Origin: Christensenella sp. UBA3857
Lineage (GTDB): Bacteria > Bacillota > Clostridia > Christensenellales > CAG-138
Direction of reading: 5' to 3'
Length of the DNA: 25,852 bases
Assembly (NCBI GenBank): GCA_002392505.1
Contig: DGHD01000003.1
Coordinates: forward strand, 1-25,852
In this document: one piece after another, positions 1-6,294 of the stretch
How positions within the stretch are numbered: the stretch's first letter is position 1
Layout of the letters: the number at the start of each line of letters is the position of its first letter
Position numbers and translations under genes: made by a program
The notes under the pieces: model-generated
Seen by the model: only the letters and a program-made list of their open reading frames with translations
What the model was told of the DNA's origin: nothing
The model's database searches: none

Positions 1-114
1 CATGCAAGGCGAAAAGCGCAGAAATACTCGAAGAGTTTTTCGAAATACATTGGAAAGTCTTTTGAGCATGGCGGGCGCAGCAGGGCGCTAAAAAGATACC
101 TTTTGAGGCTGTAT

Positions 115-136
115 ATCGTTAAGTGAATGCGCCCAA
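115..136 (+). repeat. Terminal inverted repeat, left copy
   Basis: A 22-bp sequence with core ttaagtgaatgcgccc matches the reverse complement of the last 22 bases of the window (25831-25852) at 21 of 22 positions. The left end continues another 114 bases outward. That stretch is non-coding as far as I can see and contains short hairpins such as ACTC-gaa-GAGT. The arrangement fits a dispersed intergenic repeat at which the assembly stopped at both ends. Confidence 0.6.
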
Positions 137-162
137 AGAGCGTTCCTTTTTTATGCCGTTAT

Positions 163-462
163 TTACCTTTTCTTTTTACCGCCGCGGGTCTTCTTTTTCT
201 TTGTCAGAACGCCGAGCAGCACCGCTGCGGCGGCTGCCGCGGCTGCGACGGCGATCAGCACCCATACGAAGAGCGGCACCTTTGCGGAGCCGGGTTTGGC
301 AGGTCTGTCGGGTATATCGAGAGCCGTAGGCGTGCCGATGGGCTGCAGAGTCATACCGGACGCCGGGGTCGTCTCTTCCGTGGGCGTCTCCGTGGGCGCC
401 TCCGTGGGCTCGGGCGAGTTCGCGGACGATGGAAGTATTAAATCAAACATCAGGCTGTTCAT
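163..462 (-). CDS. Small tail-anchored membrane protein with P/T/E-rich N-terminus (99 aa)
   Basis: I do not recognise a family. No cleavable signal peptide is visible. Residues about 15-60 are low complexity and rich in Pro, Thr and Glu (repeats of the type PTEAPTETPTEE). Residues about 63-87 form one very hydrophobic, alanine-rich membrane helix, followed by a strongly basic tail (KKKKTRGGKKKR). By the positive-inside rule the tail is cytosolic and the P/T/E stretch is outside, similar to the extracellular linker of the serpin encoded at 2827-4374. The start has a GAGGAG ribosome site and overlaps the end of the preceding 81-aa gene by 20 bp, which suggests translational coupling. It is the last gene of the thpR/MFS operon. 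The basic, low-complexity composition makes function hard to guess. Confidence 0.7.
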   Translation of the reverse strand: MNSLMFDLILPSSANSPEPTEAPTETPTEETTPASGMTLQPIGTPTALDIPDRPAKPGSAKVPLFVWVLIAVAAAAAAAAVLLGVLTKKKKTRGGKKKR

Positions 463-688
463 TTACTGTCTCCTCTTGTGCTTCTGTATTTTCAGCGGAT
501 GCTTCGGCGGTGCGTTCGGCTATGCTCCGCTCCAAAGCCCGCCGCTTTGATTTTCTTGTGACCGATACAAGTATGGCAACGACAACGGCGGTCAGCGCAA
601 GCACGACGCAGAGCACCGGAATGCCTATTATCAGCGCCGGAACGAGTATGCCGGGAAAATCGCCCACAACGTCAAGAAACAGGTCCAT
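443..688 (-). CDS. Small single-pass membrane protein (81 aa)
   Basis: Unrecognised family. Residues about 13-43 form a long hydrophobic segment with Gly and Pro near its start. A basic stretch follows (RKSKRR, about 45-50), and then a charged, Glu/Ala-rich tail to residue 81 that could be helical and cytosolic. The start lies 3 bp after the TAA of the 45-aa gene, and its ribosome site (GGAGG within AAGGAGGAATAA) sits inside the last codons of that gene, so the two are tightly coupled. The 3' end overlaps the next small membrane gene by 20 bp. Position and spacing argue that it works with its small membrane neighbours. Confidence 0.7.
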   Translation of the reverse strand: MDLFLDVVGDFPGILVPALIIGIPVLCVVLALTAVVVAILVSVTRKSKRRALERSIAERTAEASAENTEAQEETVNEQPDV

Positions 689-691
689 TTT

Positions 692-829
692 TTATTCCTC
701 CTTCTTCATTTTACCGAGCTTAACGAGTATCACGATCGACACAGCGAGTGCTGCGGTCGATATCAGTGAGGAAAACAGCACGAGCAGGATCATAATGATC
801 CAGATAAGGCTTATGCCTCCTGCCATCAT
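692..829 (-). CDS. Small hydrophobic membrane protein (45 aa)
   Basis: This short gene fills the gap between the 112-aa and 81-aa membrane genes. It begins MMAGGISLIWIIMILL and ends KLGKMKKEE. Residues about 6-36 form one hydrophobic helix, followed by a basic, then acidic, tail. A perfect AGGAGG (838-843) lies 8 nt before the first ATG and overlaps the TAG stop of the upstream gene. The final codons, GAG GAA, with the preceding AAGAAG, form the ribosome site for the next gene. These interlocking signals on both sides are the main argument that it is real. Either of two consecutive ATGs (829 or 826) may be used. Function unknown. Confidence 0.7.
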   Translation of the reverse strand: MMAGGISLIWIIMILLVLFSSLISTAALAVSIVILVKLGKMKKEE

Positions 830-841
830 AATAAAAACCTC

Positions 842-1180
842 CTAAAACAGTATTTTCAATATCAAAGTCCCCAGGCCGAACGAAACGGCGTTGGCGACAA
901 GGGAAACGAGGTAGGGGAGCTTTGCCTCCGCCGCGTGCTTGTAGAAGAAGCCCTCGACGATAAAGACTATGAGCTCGACCGCGATCAGCACGGGGACGCC
1001 CGGCAGCTTCGCCCAAACGACGAGCGCGGCGTATATGACGTTCGCAAGCGGGTTCGTCAGTACGTTTACGAGCACGCATACGAGGAGCCCCTGCTTTCTG
1101 AGCCCGAACGCGGCGGCGACGGGAAGCTCGAGAGCTATGGTTAGCCCCAGAGCTATAGCAAGCGAAAGGAACGGGCTCAT
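842..1180 (-). CDS. Four-helix integral membrane protein (112 aa)
   Basis: Family not recognised. Four hydrophobic segments are visible at about residues 4-26, 31-57, 62-81 and 88-110. A basic turn (GLRKQG) lies between helices 1 and 2, and a short polar loop with His, Glu and Lys (YKHAAEAK) between 3 and 4. The start overlaps the stop of the MFS gene as ATGA, and its own TAG stop overlaps the ribosome site of the 45-aa gene, so it lies in the middle of a tightly packed operon. It has no soluble domain and no obvious catalytic motif. It could be a transporter accessory or scaffold subunit, but that is a guess. Confidence 0.7.
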   Translation of the reverse strand: MSPFLSLAIALGLTIALELPVAAAFGLRKQGLLVCVLVNVLTNPLANVIYAALVVWAKLPGVPVLIAVELIVFIVEGFFYKHAAEAKLPYLVSLVANAVSFGLGTLILKILF

Positions 1181-2205
1181 GCCTTTCTCCTTTTGCCGAA
1201 GCCCAGGCCGGGTATCAGGAGCGCCAGCGAAACTATGGCGAGCGCACCGTAAAGGATAGGCTGATCGGGCGCTTTGAATGCGAGGAGGACCGGTATCAGC
1301 CCCACGAAGAGAGCGGCGGTCAGCAGCCCGAACGCGGCGCCCTGAGCGTTTTTTAGAAGCCGCCTCGAGGCGTGGAGCGTAATGGGCATCGTCATGTTGA
1401 AAAGCAACAGGGCTATGAGCCGCATAACGGGCGCGTCGGGTATTATAAGAAGCATCGCGCAGAGCCCGAGGGATACGACAGCCGTCGGCTTTTCGCCGAA
1501 CGCGTCCGCCGCGAAGCCGCCCGCCGCCTTGCCGAAGGCGAGGAGCAGCACCGGTATAAGCCCCGCAAGCAGCGCCGGGAGCGGGGACAGGTATTCGCCC
1601 GTCGAGAACGCGGGGGTGAACCCCATGAAGGAGCGCAGCGCCACGACGAGGAACAGCAGCCCGAGCATCACCGCATAGCGCGGGGGGATATCGACGGAAA
1701 ACTCCGGATTATCCGAAACGAAGCGCTTTTTAACGCCGCAAAGCATTATGCCCGCGCCCGCGATAACGAGGAGCCCCACGGGGATGAACCATGCGGTCCT
1801 GAAAAACGCGGCGAAGAATTTGCCGAGGAAAAGCCCTATCGCGCCCGGGGAAACGAACACGCCGAGCGGTCCCGCCTTCGGGGAGGAATTCATCACCTCT
1901 ATGCCGCCGCCCACGTGGAACATCCCGTTGCCGAGCCCCGCGACGGCGACCGCGATAAGCGGCGTGCGGGCGAATATGAACGCCGCCGCGACCAAGGCGC
2001 AGCCTGCCGCAGCAAAGGGAAGATCGCGGTCAAGCTTATCGGCGATGATGCCGAGCGGGAGCTGGAAAAGGAAGGCGAGCGCGTTGTAAACGACCACGGC
2101 GTACCATGCGCTGCCGGTCCCGGAAACGTATCCGAAAAACAGCGCGGCGCACGCCATATCGACGATGAAATGGCTTATGGATAATACCGCCGTTTTTGCC
2201 TTCAT
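1177..2205 (-). CDS. Major facilitator superfamily transporter
   Basis: The 342-residue protein is hydrophobic throughout, with about ten to eleven membrane segments. It carries an MFS motif-A-like loop between helices 2 and 3 (GIIADKLDRDLPF, about residues 52-64). A Gly-rich stretch follows (GLGNGMFHVGGG, about 91-102), of the type seen in drug/H+ and sugar antiporters. It is shorter than the usual 390-420 residues, so one or two helices may be missing. The start has an AAGGAG ribosome site and lies 16 bp after the thpR stop. The stop overlaps the next gene as ATGA. Substrate cannot be told from sequence; export of a small molecule is the most common role for such proteins. Confidence 0.85.
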   Translation of the reverse strand: MKAKTAVLSISHFIVDMACAALFFGYVSGTGSAWYAVVVYNALAFLFQLPLGIIADKLDRDLPFAAAGCALVAAAFIFARTPLIAVAVAGLGNGMFHVGGGIEVMNSSPKAGPLGVFVSPGAIGLFLGKFFAAFFRTAWFIPVGLLVIAGAGIMLCGVKKRFVSDNPEFSVDIPPRYAVMLGLLFLVVALRSFMGFTPAFSTGEYLSPLPALLAGLIPVLLLAFGKAAGGFAADAFGEKPTAVVSLGLCAMLLIIPDAPVMRLIALLLFNMTMPITLHASRRLLKNAQGAAFGLLTAALFVGLIPVLLAFKAPDQPILYGALAIVSLALLIPGLGFGKRRKA

Positions 2206-2221
2206 AAAGCTCCTTAAAAAA

Positions 2222-2764
2222 TCAAAACTTCTCCCTGTGAAGGGGGGTATAGACCATTTTGCCCTTTACGCGCGTGCTCTCGAAAAGGGTTATGCCGGCG
2301 ACGAGCACGCCCGCCGAAAGGGGCATGCGTTCAAGCTCGCCCGCGGCAAGCTCATCATGCTCGACGCTCCTGCCGAGGGTTATGTGCGGCATATAGCGCT
2401 TGTGATCGCGTAAAAAGCCGTTGTCGGAAAGCGCCGCCTCAAGCGACTCGTGCAGTACGTTGAGCTCCTCAAGCTCCCCTTCGACCGTCACCAGCGAAAC
2501 GCGGTGATTGCCGGAGGCCGTCTTCTCAAAATAACCGTAATGCCCGAGAGTCAGCGTGAACGGGCGGATGTCGCGGCACGCCTCGTGCATGGCGGCGACG
2601 GCGCCGGCAAGGTCGTCCGACTCGCCTATGAAATGCAGCGTCACGTGCATATTCTCGACCGGCACGAACCTGCCGCCGGAGGAAAGCCCCTTCAGGGACT
2701 TGGAGATGCCGGCAAGCTCCCGCCGCATATCGTTTGATATTTCGATCGCAATAAATAAGCGCAT
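2222..2764 (-). CDS. thpR: RNA 2',3'-cyclic phosphodiesterase (2H phosphoesterase, ThpR/LigT family)
   Basis: This soluble 180-residue protein has the two signature tetrapeptide motifs of the 2H phosphoesterases: HVTLHF (His40, Thr42) and HITLGR (His127, Thr129). It opens with MRLFIAIEIS, typical of the ThpR branch. Family members hydrolyse 2',3'-cyclic phosphates on RNA ends to 2'-phosphates; the physiological substrate is generally unknown. The start was placed at 2764 because a GGGAGG ribosome site lies 9 nt upstream and because a sigma-A promoter (2795-2823) lies just before it, which excludes a longer upstream reading. It is the first gene of the operon that continues into the MFS transporter and the small membrane proteins. 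Confidence 0.9.
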   Translation of the reverse strand: MRLFIAIEISNDMRRELAGISKSLKGLSSGGRFVPVENMHVTLHFIGESDDLAGAVAAMHEACRDIRPFTLTLGHYGYFEKTASGNHRVSLVTVEGELEELNVLHESLEAALSDNGFLRDHKRYMPHITLGRSVEHDELAAGELERMPLSAGVLVAGITLFESTRVKGKMVYTPLHREKF

Positions 2765-2794
2765 CCGTATCGGCCTCCCGATATTTCTGCGCTT

Positions 2795-2823
2795 ATTATA
2801 CAACGTTTTTTTCCTGCAGGCAA
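2795..2823 (-). promoter_or_regulatory. Sigma-A promoter for the thpR operon
   Basis: Read on the minus strand: -35 TTGCCT (2823-2818), 17-bp spacer, -10 TATAAT (2800-2795). Transcription would begin near 2788, about 24 nt before the thpR start. The -35 box lies only a few bases beyond the serpin stop, so the sigma/serpin and thpR operons are separate but could read through. Confidence 0.65.
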
Positions 2824-2826
2824 GAC

Positions 2827-4374
2827 TTATGCGCCCGGGTGGTAAACCGTGCCGACGAAGAGCGGCGTGCCGTCCATGCCGGTTATTACGAACATGAACG
2901 GGCGATCGAGGGTGAATTCGACGACGCGCAGCGGCTCGGCGGCGCCGGCAATGCCGATATCCGTGTAAGCGGCGGCTTCAACGCCGTCCTCGTTCATAAT
3001 GACGCGCGCGCCGTGGGTGACGCTTGAGATGTAAACGCCTTCAAGATCGGTCAGCGGGCTGAAATTCGCGCCGGAGGGGTCGAAGCAATCCGTAACGCCG
3101 AGGTTTTTGAGCCCCTTCTCAAGATCGAGCGTCGATTCGACGTCCACCTTGGGCATATGGAGATGTACGACGGCTCCCTGGACCTGAGAATCATATGGGT
3201 CGGTGAGTATAGCGTTGAGCGCCTCGCCGTTCTTAACGACGTCCTCAAGCGAAACGCCCTTGTCGGGGAGCACGAACCACACGCCTGTGTTTTCGTTCAA
3301 GCCCTTATGGACCATGGTGAAGCCGTTGAGCTCATAATACGACTCGGCGCCGCCGTGCATGAAGGTCACCTGCTCGTCGCCGGTGGGGGACCGGAACGTC
3401 TCGACGGTGTTGTTCCCCTCATAGAACTTGTTCGCCCAGCTCGTCTTAAAATACAGGGTGGTCAGTATGTGCATCAGATCCTCGCTGTTCAGCTCAAGCT
3501 CGTTCACCTGATCCTTCAAAAGGTCGTGCGTCTGCTCGTTCAGCCAATCGCGGTAAAGCTTTGTGAATTCGGGATCGCCCATTTCGCCCGTGAAGGAGGA
3601 AGCGTGGTAGATCTCGCCGAGGGTCTTCAGCGTGTTTTCCTTGATATAGGGGCACGCGCCGTTATCGATCCACAGCGAAGCCGCCGGCAGGGAAATCAGC
3701 GCCTTGTTATCGAAATAGTTGGAGATGAAGAGCTTGTTCGCCTGCTCGCGCAGAGACCCGATATCGGGCGCGCCGAGGAGGTCAAGGAGCTGTTCGCGCG
3801 TTTCGCCGTCCGCTGTCTCCGCCGCCATGGCGAGCGCCATATACACGTTGAGCGGCGAATAAACTGCGTTTTGGTCCTTCTCGCCGGAGAGCAGGAATTG
3901 AGCCGTCGTCGCATTATAGAAGCCGGTGAGCGAGCTTCCCGCATAGAACGCGCTGCTTGCGAGCGTCCGCCTGTAATCAAAATACTTAGAGCTGGGATAA
4001 TTCGGCGTATCCGGGACGGAGGCGAAGGACGCGCTTACTCCGTCGGGCAGCGTCATGGTCGGCACGATCATGGGAACGTCGAGCGGCTGAGGAGTGAATG
4101 CGGGCCAGGTCGGCGCGGGAGAGGGCGCTTCCGTAGGCGCTTCGGAGACCGTTTCTGTGGGCCGGGTGGTCGGATCGGAGGAGGCGGTCTTTTCGCCGGT
4201 ATCATCCTTCCTTAACGCGCGGGCGGCGAGGAAGGCGCTTAAGCCGACGGCGACCAGCGCCGCGGCGGCGACAGCCGCTCCGATAAAGGGATGCCTTTTC
4301 TTTTTGAGCGCCGCGGCGGAGTTTACGTATTCGGGGGCGATATCGCCCATCGCTTTGAGTTTATCTGTATTCAT
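2827..4374 (-). CDS. Membrane-anchored serpin with anti-sigma-like N-terminus
   Basis: This 515-residue protein has three parts. Residues 1-28 are short, polar and basic, and end in KKKRH. They resemble, from memory, the cytosolic N-termini of clostridial anti-sigma-like proteins (pattern M..DKL..AMG.I...Y). Residues 29-53 are one membrane helix. Residues 55-105 are a Pro/Thr/Glu-rich extracellular linker. The remainder, from about 135, is a full serpin domain: ANKLFISN, LYFKTSWANKF (307-317), the hinge NEDGVEAAAYT (461-471), and the C-terminal signature DRPFMFVI followed by PLFVGTVYHP. Serpins are suicide inhibitors of serine or cysteine proteases. The gene starts 12 bp after an ECF sigma gene, the usual place for its anti-sigma factor. 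The serpin identification is firm; the anti-sigma role is inference. Confidence 0.9.
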   Translation of the reverse strand: MNTDKLKAMGDIAPEYVNSAAALKKKRHPFIGAAVAAAALVAVGLSAFLAARALRKDDTGEKTASSDPTTRPTETVSEAPTEAPSPAPTWPAFTPQPLDVPMIVPTMTLPDGVSASFASVPDTPNYPSSKYFDYRRTLASSAFYAGSSLTGFYNATTAQFLLSGEKDQNAVYSPLNVYMALAMAAETADGETREQLLDLLGAPDIGSLREQANKLFISNYFDNKALISLPAASLWIDNGACPYIKENTLKTLGEIYHASSFTGEMGDPEFTKLYRDWLNEQTHDLLKDQVNELELNSEDLMHILTTLYFKTSWANKFYEGNNTVETFRSPTGDEQVTFMHGGAESYYELNGFTMVHKGLNENTGVWFVLPDKGVSLEDVVKNGEALNAILTDPYDSQVQGAVVHLHMPKVDVESTLDLEKGLKNLGVTDCFDPSGANFSPLTDLEGVYISSVTHGARVIMNEDGVEAAAYTDIGIAGAAEPLRVVEFTLDRPFMFVITGMDGTPLFVGTVYHPGA

Positions 4375-4386
4375 ATCATATTCCTT

Positions 4387-4971
4387 TCAGACTTCGTAGC
4401 CGTTGTTTTTAAGGTGGTCCTTGAGCTCTCCCCGGAGGCGCAGCAGGGTCATTTTGACGCTGCTTTCGCTCTTGCCGAGCTTGTTTGCGATATCCTTTAC
4501 CGGCTCCATGAACCAGTATCTCAATACGAAGATATCGCGCTTCTCCTTCGGCTGGGAGGCGAGGAAGGAGTTTATCAGTCGCTTGAGCTCGTTTGCCGAA
4601 GCCTCGTCCTCGACGCTCGCGCGGGAGGGGATCGCTTCCTCTATCTCATGCGTGAGCTCCACGAGCACGGCGCTGCGCTTCTGCGCGCCGGAGCGCTCGG
4701 CGCGGTCTATCGCGCGGCAGCGGACGATCCTGCCGATATAGGCGAAGAGATGTCCGTAGGGCTCGTTCGGCGGGATGCTGTTCCATGCCTCGAAAAGCGC
4801 GTCGGAAACACATTCCTCCGCGGCATAATCGTCGCGAAGGAGCCTCTCGGCGAGCCTTTTAAGGCGCGCGCCGTATGCTTCGTTTGTCCTTTTAAGAGCG
4901 GCTTCGTCCCGCTTCAAAAAGAGACGGATGAGTTCGGCGTCTTCCGTAGTCCTGTCCTCCCGGGGGTTCAA
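4387..4971 (-). CDS. ECF-type RNA polymerase sigma factor
   Basis: The 194-residue protein has a sigma-70 region 2 at about residues 25-92 (DDYAAEECVSDALFEAWNSIPP, then a helix ending IVRCRAIDRAER) and a region 4 at about 132-190. Region 4 contains LPKEKR-like ASQPKEKRDIFVLRYW and a helix-turn-helix (VKDIANKLGKSESSVKMTLLRLRGEL). No region 1 or 3 is present, as expected for group 4 sigma factors. The start was set at a TTG (4971) preceded by AAGGGTGAAGG. Longer readings would begin upstream of the promoter at 5032-5060. It is followed at once by the serpin/anti-sigma gene, implying a sigma/anti-sigma pair. The exact start is uncertain. Confidence 0.88.
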   Translation of the reverse strand: MNPREDRTTEDAELIRLFLKRDEAALKRTNEAYGARLKRLAERLLRDDYAAEECVSDALFEAWNSIPPNEPYGHLFAYIGRIVRCRAIDRAERSGAQKRSAVLVELTHEIEEAIPSRASVEDEASANELKRLINSFLASQPKEKRDIFVLRYWFMEPVKDIANKLGKSESSVKMTLLRLRGELKDHLKNNGYEV

Positions 4972-5031
4972 ATGACCTTCACCCTTAATATCGGAAAATG
5001 ACCGCCGCGCGTCACATTGCACGGCAGGCTC

Positions 5032-5060
5032 ATTATAATACGCGGTGTAAAAAGACTCAA
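5032..5060 (-). promoter_or_regulatory. Sigma-A promoter for the sigma/serpin operon
   Basis: On the minus strand: TTGAGT (5060-5055), 17-bp spacer, TATAAT (5037-5032). Transcription would start near 5025, giving a leader of about 54 nt before the TTG start of the sigma gene. I see no second ECF-type promoter that would show autoregulation. Confidence 0.6.
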
Positions 5061-5147
5061 GCGGGACGGAGCACACAATATCTTGCGCACCACGCCCGCA
5101 AGCGCCCAAAAACCCAAAAATATATTGGGATCTTTTGAAAAAACCCC

Positions 5148-5177
5148 TTGCATTTTAATAAAGGCAGGGGTTATAAT
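5148..5177 (+). promoter_or_regulatory. Sigma-A promoter for rpmE
   Basis: TTGCAT (5148-5153), 18-bp spacer, TATAAT (5172-5177). It faces away from the sigma/serpin promoter and leaves a leader of about 97 nt before rpmE. Confidence 0.6.
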
Positions 5178-5230
5178 ACACCTTGCGGATTTATGTGGGG
5201 CGCTTGGTTTTTCGTCCCCCCGCAAATAAG

Positions 5231-5257
5231 CGGCAGGAGGGCGGCTACTCGCCCTGC
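5231..5257 (+). promoter_or_regulatory. Possible ribosomal-protein leader hairpin upstream of rpmE
   Basis: In the rpmE leader, AGGGCG (5238-5243) pairs with CGCCCT (5250-5255) around a 6-nt loop. A competing pairing, GCAGG (5233-5237) with CCTGC (5253-5257), is also possible. L31 leader motifs that bind the protein and repress translation are known in several bacterial phyla. Whether this belongs to one needs a covariance-model search. The hairpin ends about 15 nt before the rpmE ribosome site. Confidence 0.35.
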
Positions 5258-5281
5258 ACCGAACAAGATAGGAGATTTGTC

Positions 5282-5482
5282 ATGAAGAAGGATATCCATC
5301 CTGCGTATGGGGAGAGCATCGTCCGCTGTGCCTGCGGCGAGACCTTCAAGTCCGGCTCCGTCAAGGGCGAGCTCAAGGTCGAAATTTGCTCCAAGTGCCA
5401 TCCTTTCTACACCGGCCGTCAGAAGCTCGTCGACACCGGCGGACGTGTAGATAAGTTCAAGAAGCGCTACGGCATGAACTAA
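5282..5482 (+). CDS. rpmE: 50S ribosomal protein L31 (bL31), zinc-binding form
   Basis: The 66-residue protein is a typical full-length bL31. It has [10 protein letters not shown] at the start, paired cysteines (RCACGETF and [10 protein letters not shown]) that form the zinc site, and the conserved end [11 protein letters not shown]. It sits at the ribosomal central protuberance bridging the subunits. The cysteine-containing form is the zinc-replete paralogue; zinc-free paralogues lack these residues. The start is fixed by a TAGGAG ribosome site 6 nt upstream and by family length, although the frame is open further upstream. In many Firmicutes rpmE lies next to rho; here rho is about 10 kb away. 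A hairpin terminator follows. Confidence 0.96.
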   Translation: MKKDIHPAYGESIVRCACGETFKSGSVKGELKVEICSKCHPFYTGRQKLVDTGGRVDKFKKRYGMN

Positions 5483-5497
5483 GTGAAAAAGCAGAAT

Positions 5498-5524
5498 GAC
5501 CTCGGGTTATCGAGGTCGTTTTGT
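5498..5524 (+). terminator. Intrinsic terminator after rpmE
   Basis: GACCTCG (5498-5504) pairs with CGAGGTC (5511-5517) around a 6-nt loop and is followed by GTTTTGT. The T-run is modest, so some read-through into nadE (start 5542) is possible. I saw no separate promoter for nadE. Confidence 0.6.
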
Positions 5525-5541
5525 CTATCTGGAGGTTTATT

Positions 5542-6294
5542 ATGGCTTACGGTTTCAACGTCAAAAAGGTCACGAACGATATAGTTGAATGGATACGCGA
5601 ATGGTTCGCCGCGAACGGCGCGGGCTGCAGCGCGGTCATAGGCATTTCGGGCGGCAAGGATTCCTCCGTTACGGCGGCGCTGTGCGTCGCGGCGCTCGGC
5701 AGGGAGCGCGTAGTCGGCGTAATGATGCCCAACGGCGTCCAGCCGGACATCGATTATTCGAAGATGCTTATAGAGCACCTTGGCATCCGTTCCGTCACCG
5801 TCAATATCAAGGAAGCTTACGATGCGCTCGCGGGAGAGGTAACGGAGGGCGTGGGAGAGCTTTCCCGCCAGACCGTCATCAACATGGCTCCGCGCATCCG
5901 CATGACGGCGCTTTACGCCGTTTCGCAGAGCATGAACGGGCGCGTCGCCAACACCTGCAATCTTTCGGAGGATTGGGTCGGCTATTCCACCCGCTGGGGC
6001 GATTCCGTGGGCGATTTTTCGCCGCTCGCCAAGCTCACCGTGCATGAGGTCATAGAGGTCGGGCGCGAGCTGGGTCTGCCCGGCTACATCGTGGAAAAGG
6101 CGCCGTCGGACGGGCTCACCGGCCTGACCGACGAGGATAACCTCGGCTTCACCTACGAAACGCTCGACCGCTATATAAGGACCGGCGTCTGCATACCGGA
6201 GGAGAAAAAGGCACTTATCGACAGGAAGCATGAGCTAAATCTGTTCAAGCTCTCGATGATGCCCGCCTTCCCGTATGAGCCGGAGGAGGAATAA
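5542..6294 (+). CDS. nadE: NH3-dependent NAD(+) synthetase
   Basis: The 250-residue protein carries out the last step of NAD synthesis: deamido-NAD + ATP + NH3 to NAD. It has the PP-loop ATP-pyrophosphatase motif SGGKDSS (residues 36-42). Other conserved stretches are NTCNLSEDWVGYSTRWGDSVGDFSPLAKL, split around the product site, and KAPSDGLTGLTDEDNLG. There is no N-terminal nitrilase/glutaminase domain, so it depends on free ammonia. The start has a TGGAGG ribosome site 7 nt upstream. The stop overlaps the next ATG by one base (TAATG), so the downstream phosphatase is translationally coupled. Confidence 0.95.
   Translation: MAYGFNVKKVTNDIVEWIREWFAANGAGCSAVIGISGGKDSSVTAALCVAALGRERVVGVMMPNGVQPDIDYSKMLIEHLGIRSVTVNIKEAYDALAGEVTEGVGELSRQTVINMAPRIRMTALYAVSQSMNGRVANTCNLSEDWVGYSTRWGDSVGDFSPLAKLTVHEVIEVGRELGLPGYIVEKAPSDGLTGLTDEDNLGFTYETLDRYIRTGVCIPEEKKALIDRKHELNLFKLSMMPAFPYEPEEE

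Noticed and set aside
1372..2184. Long plus-strand open frame opposite the MFS gene
   Set aside because: Arg/Glu/His-rich, no domain, mirrors the codon pattern of the real minus-strand gene.
3157..4215. Plus-strand open frame of about 350 codons opposite the serpin
   Set aside because: No ribosome site or domain; the minus strand encodes an unmistakable serpin.
4972..5109. Upstream extension of the sigma factor
   Set aside because: The extension covers the promoter at 5032-5060 and has no family similarity.
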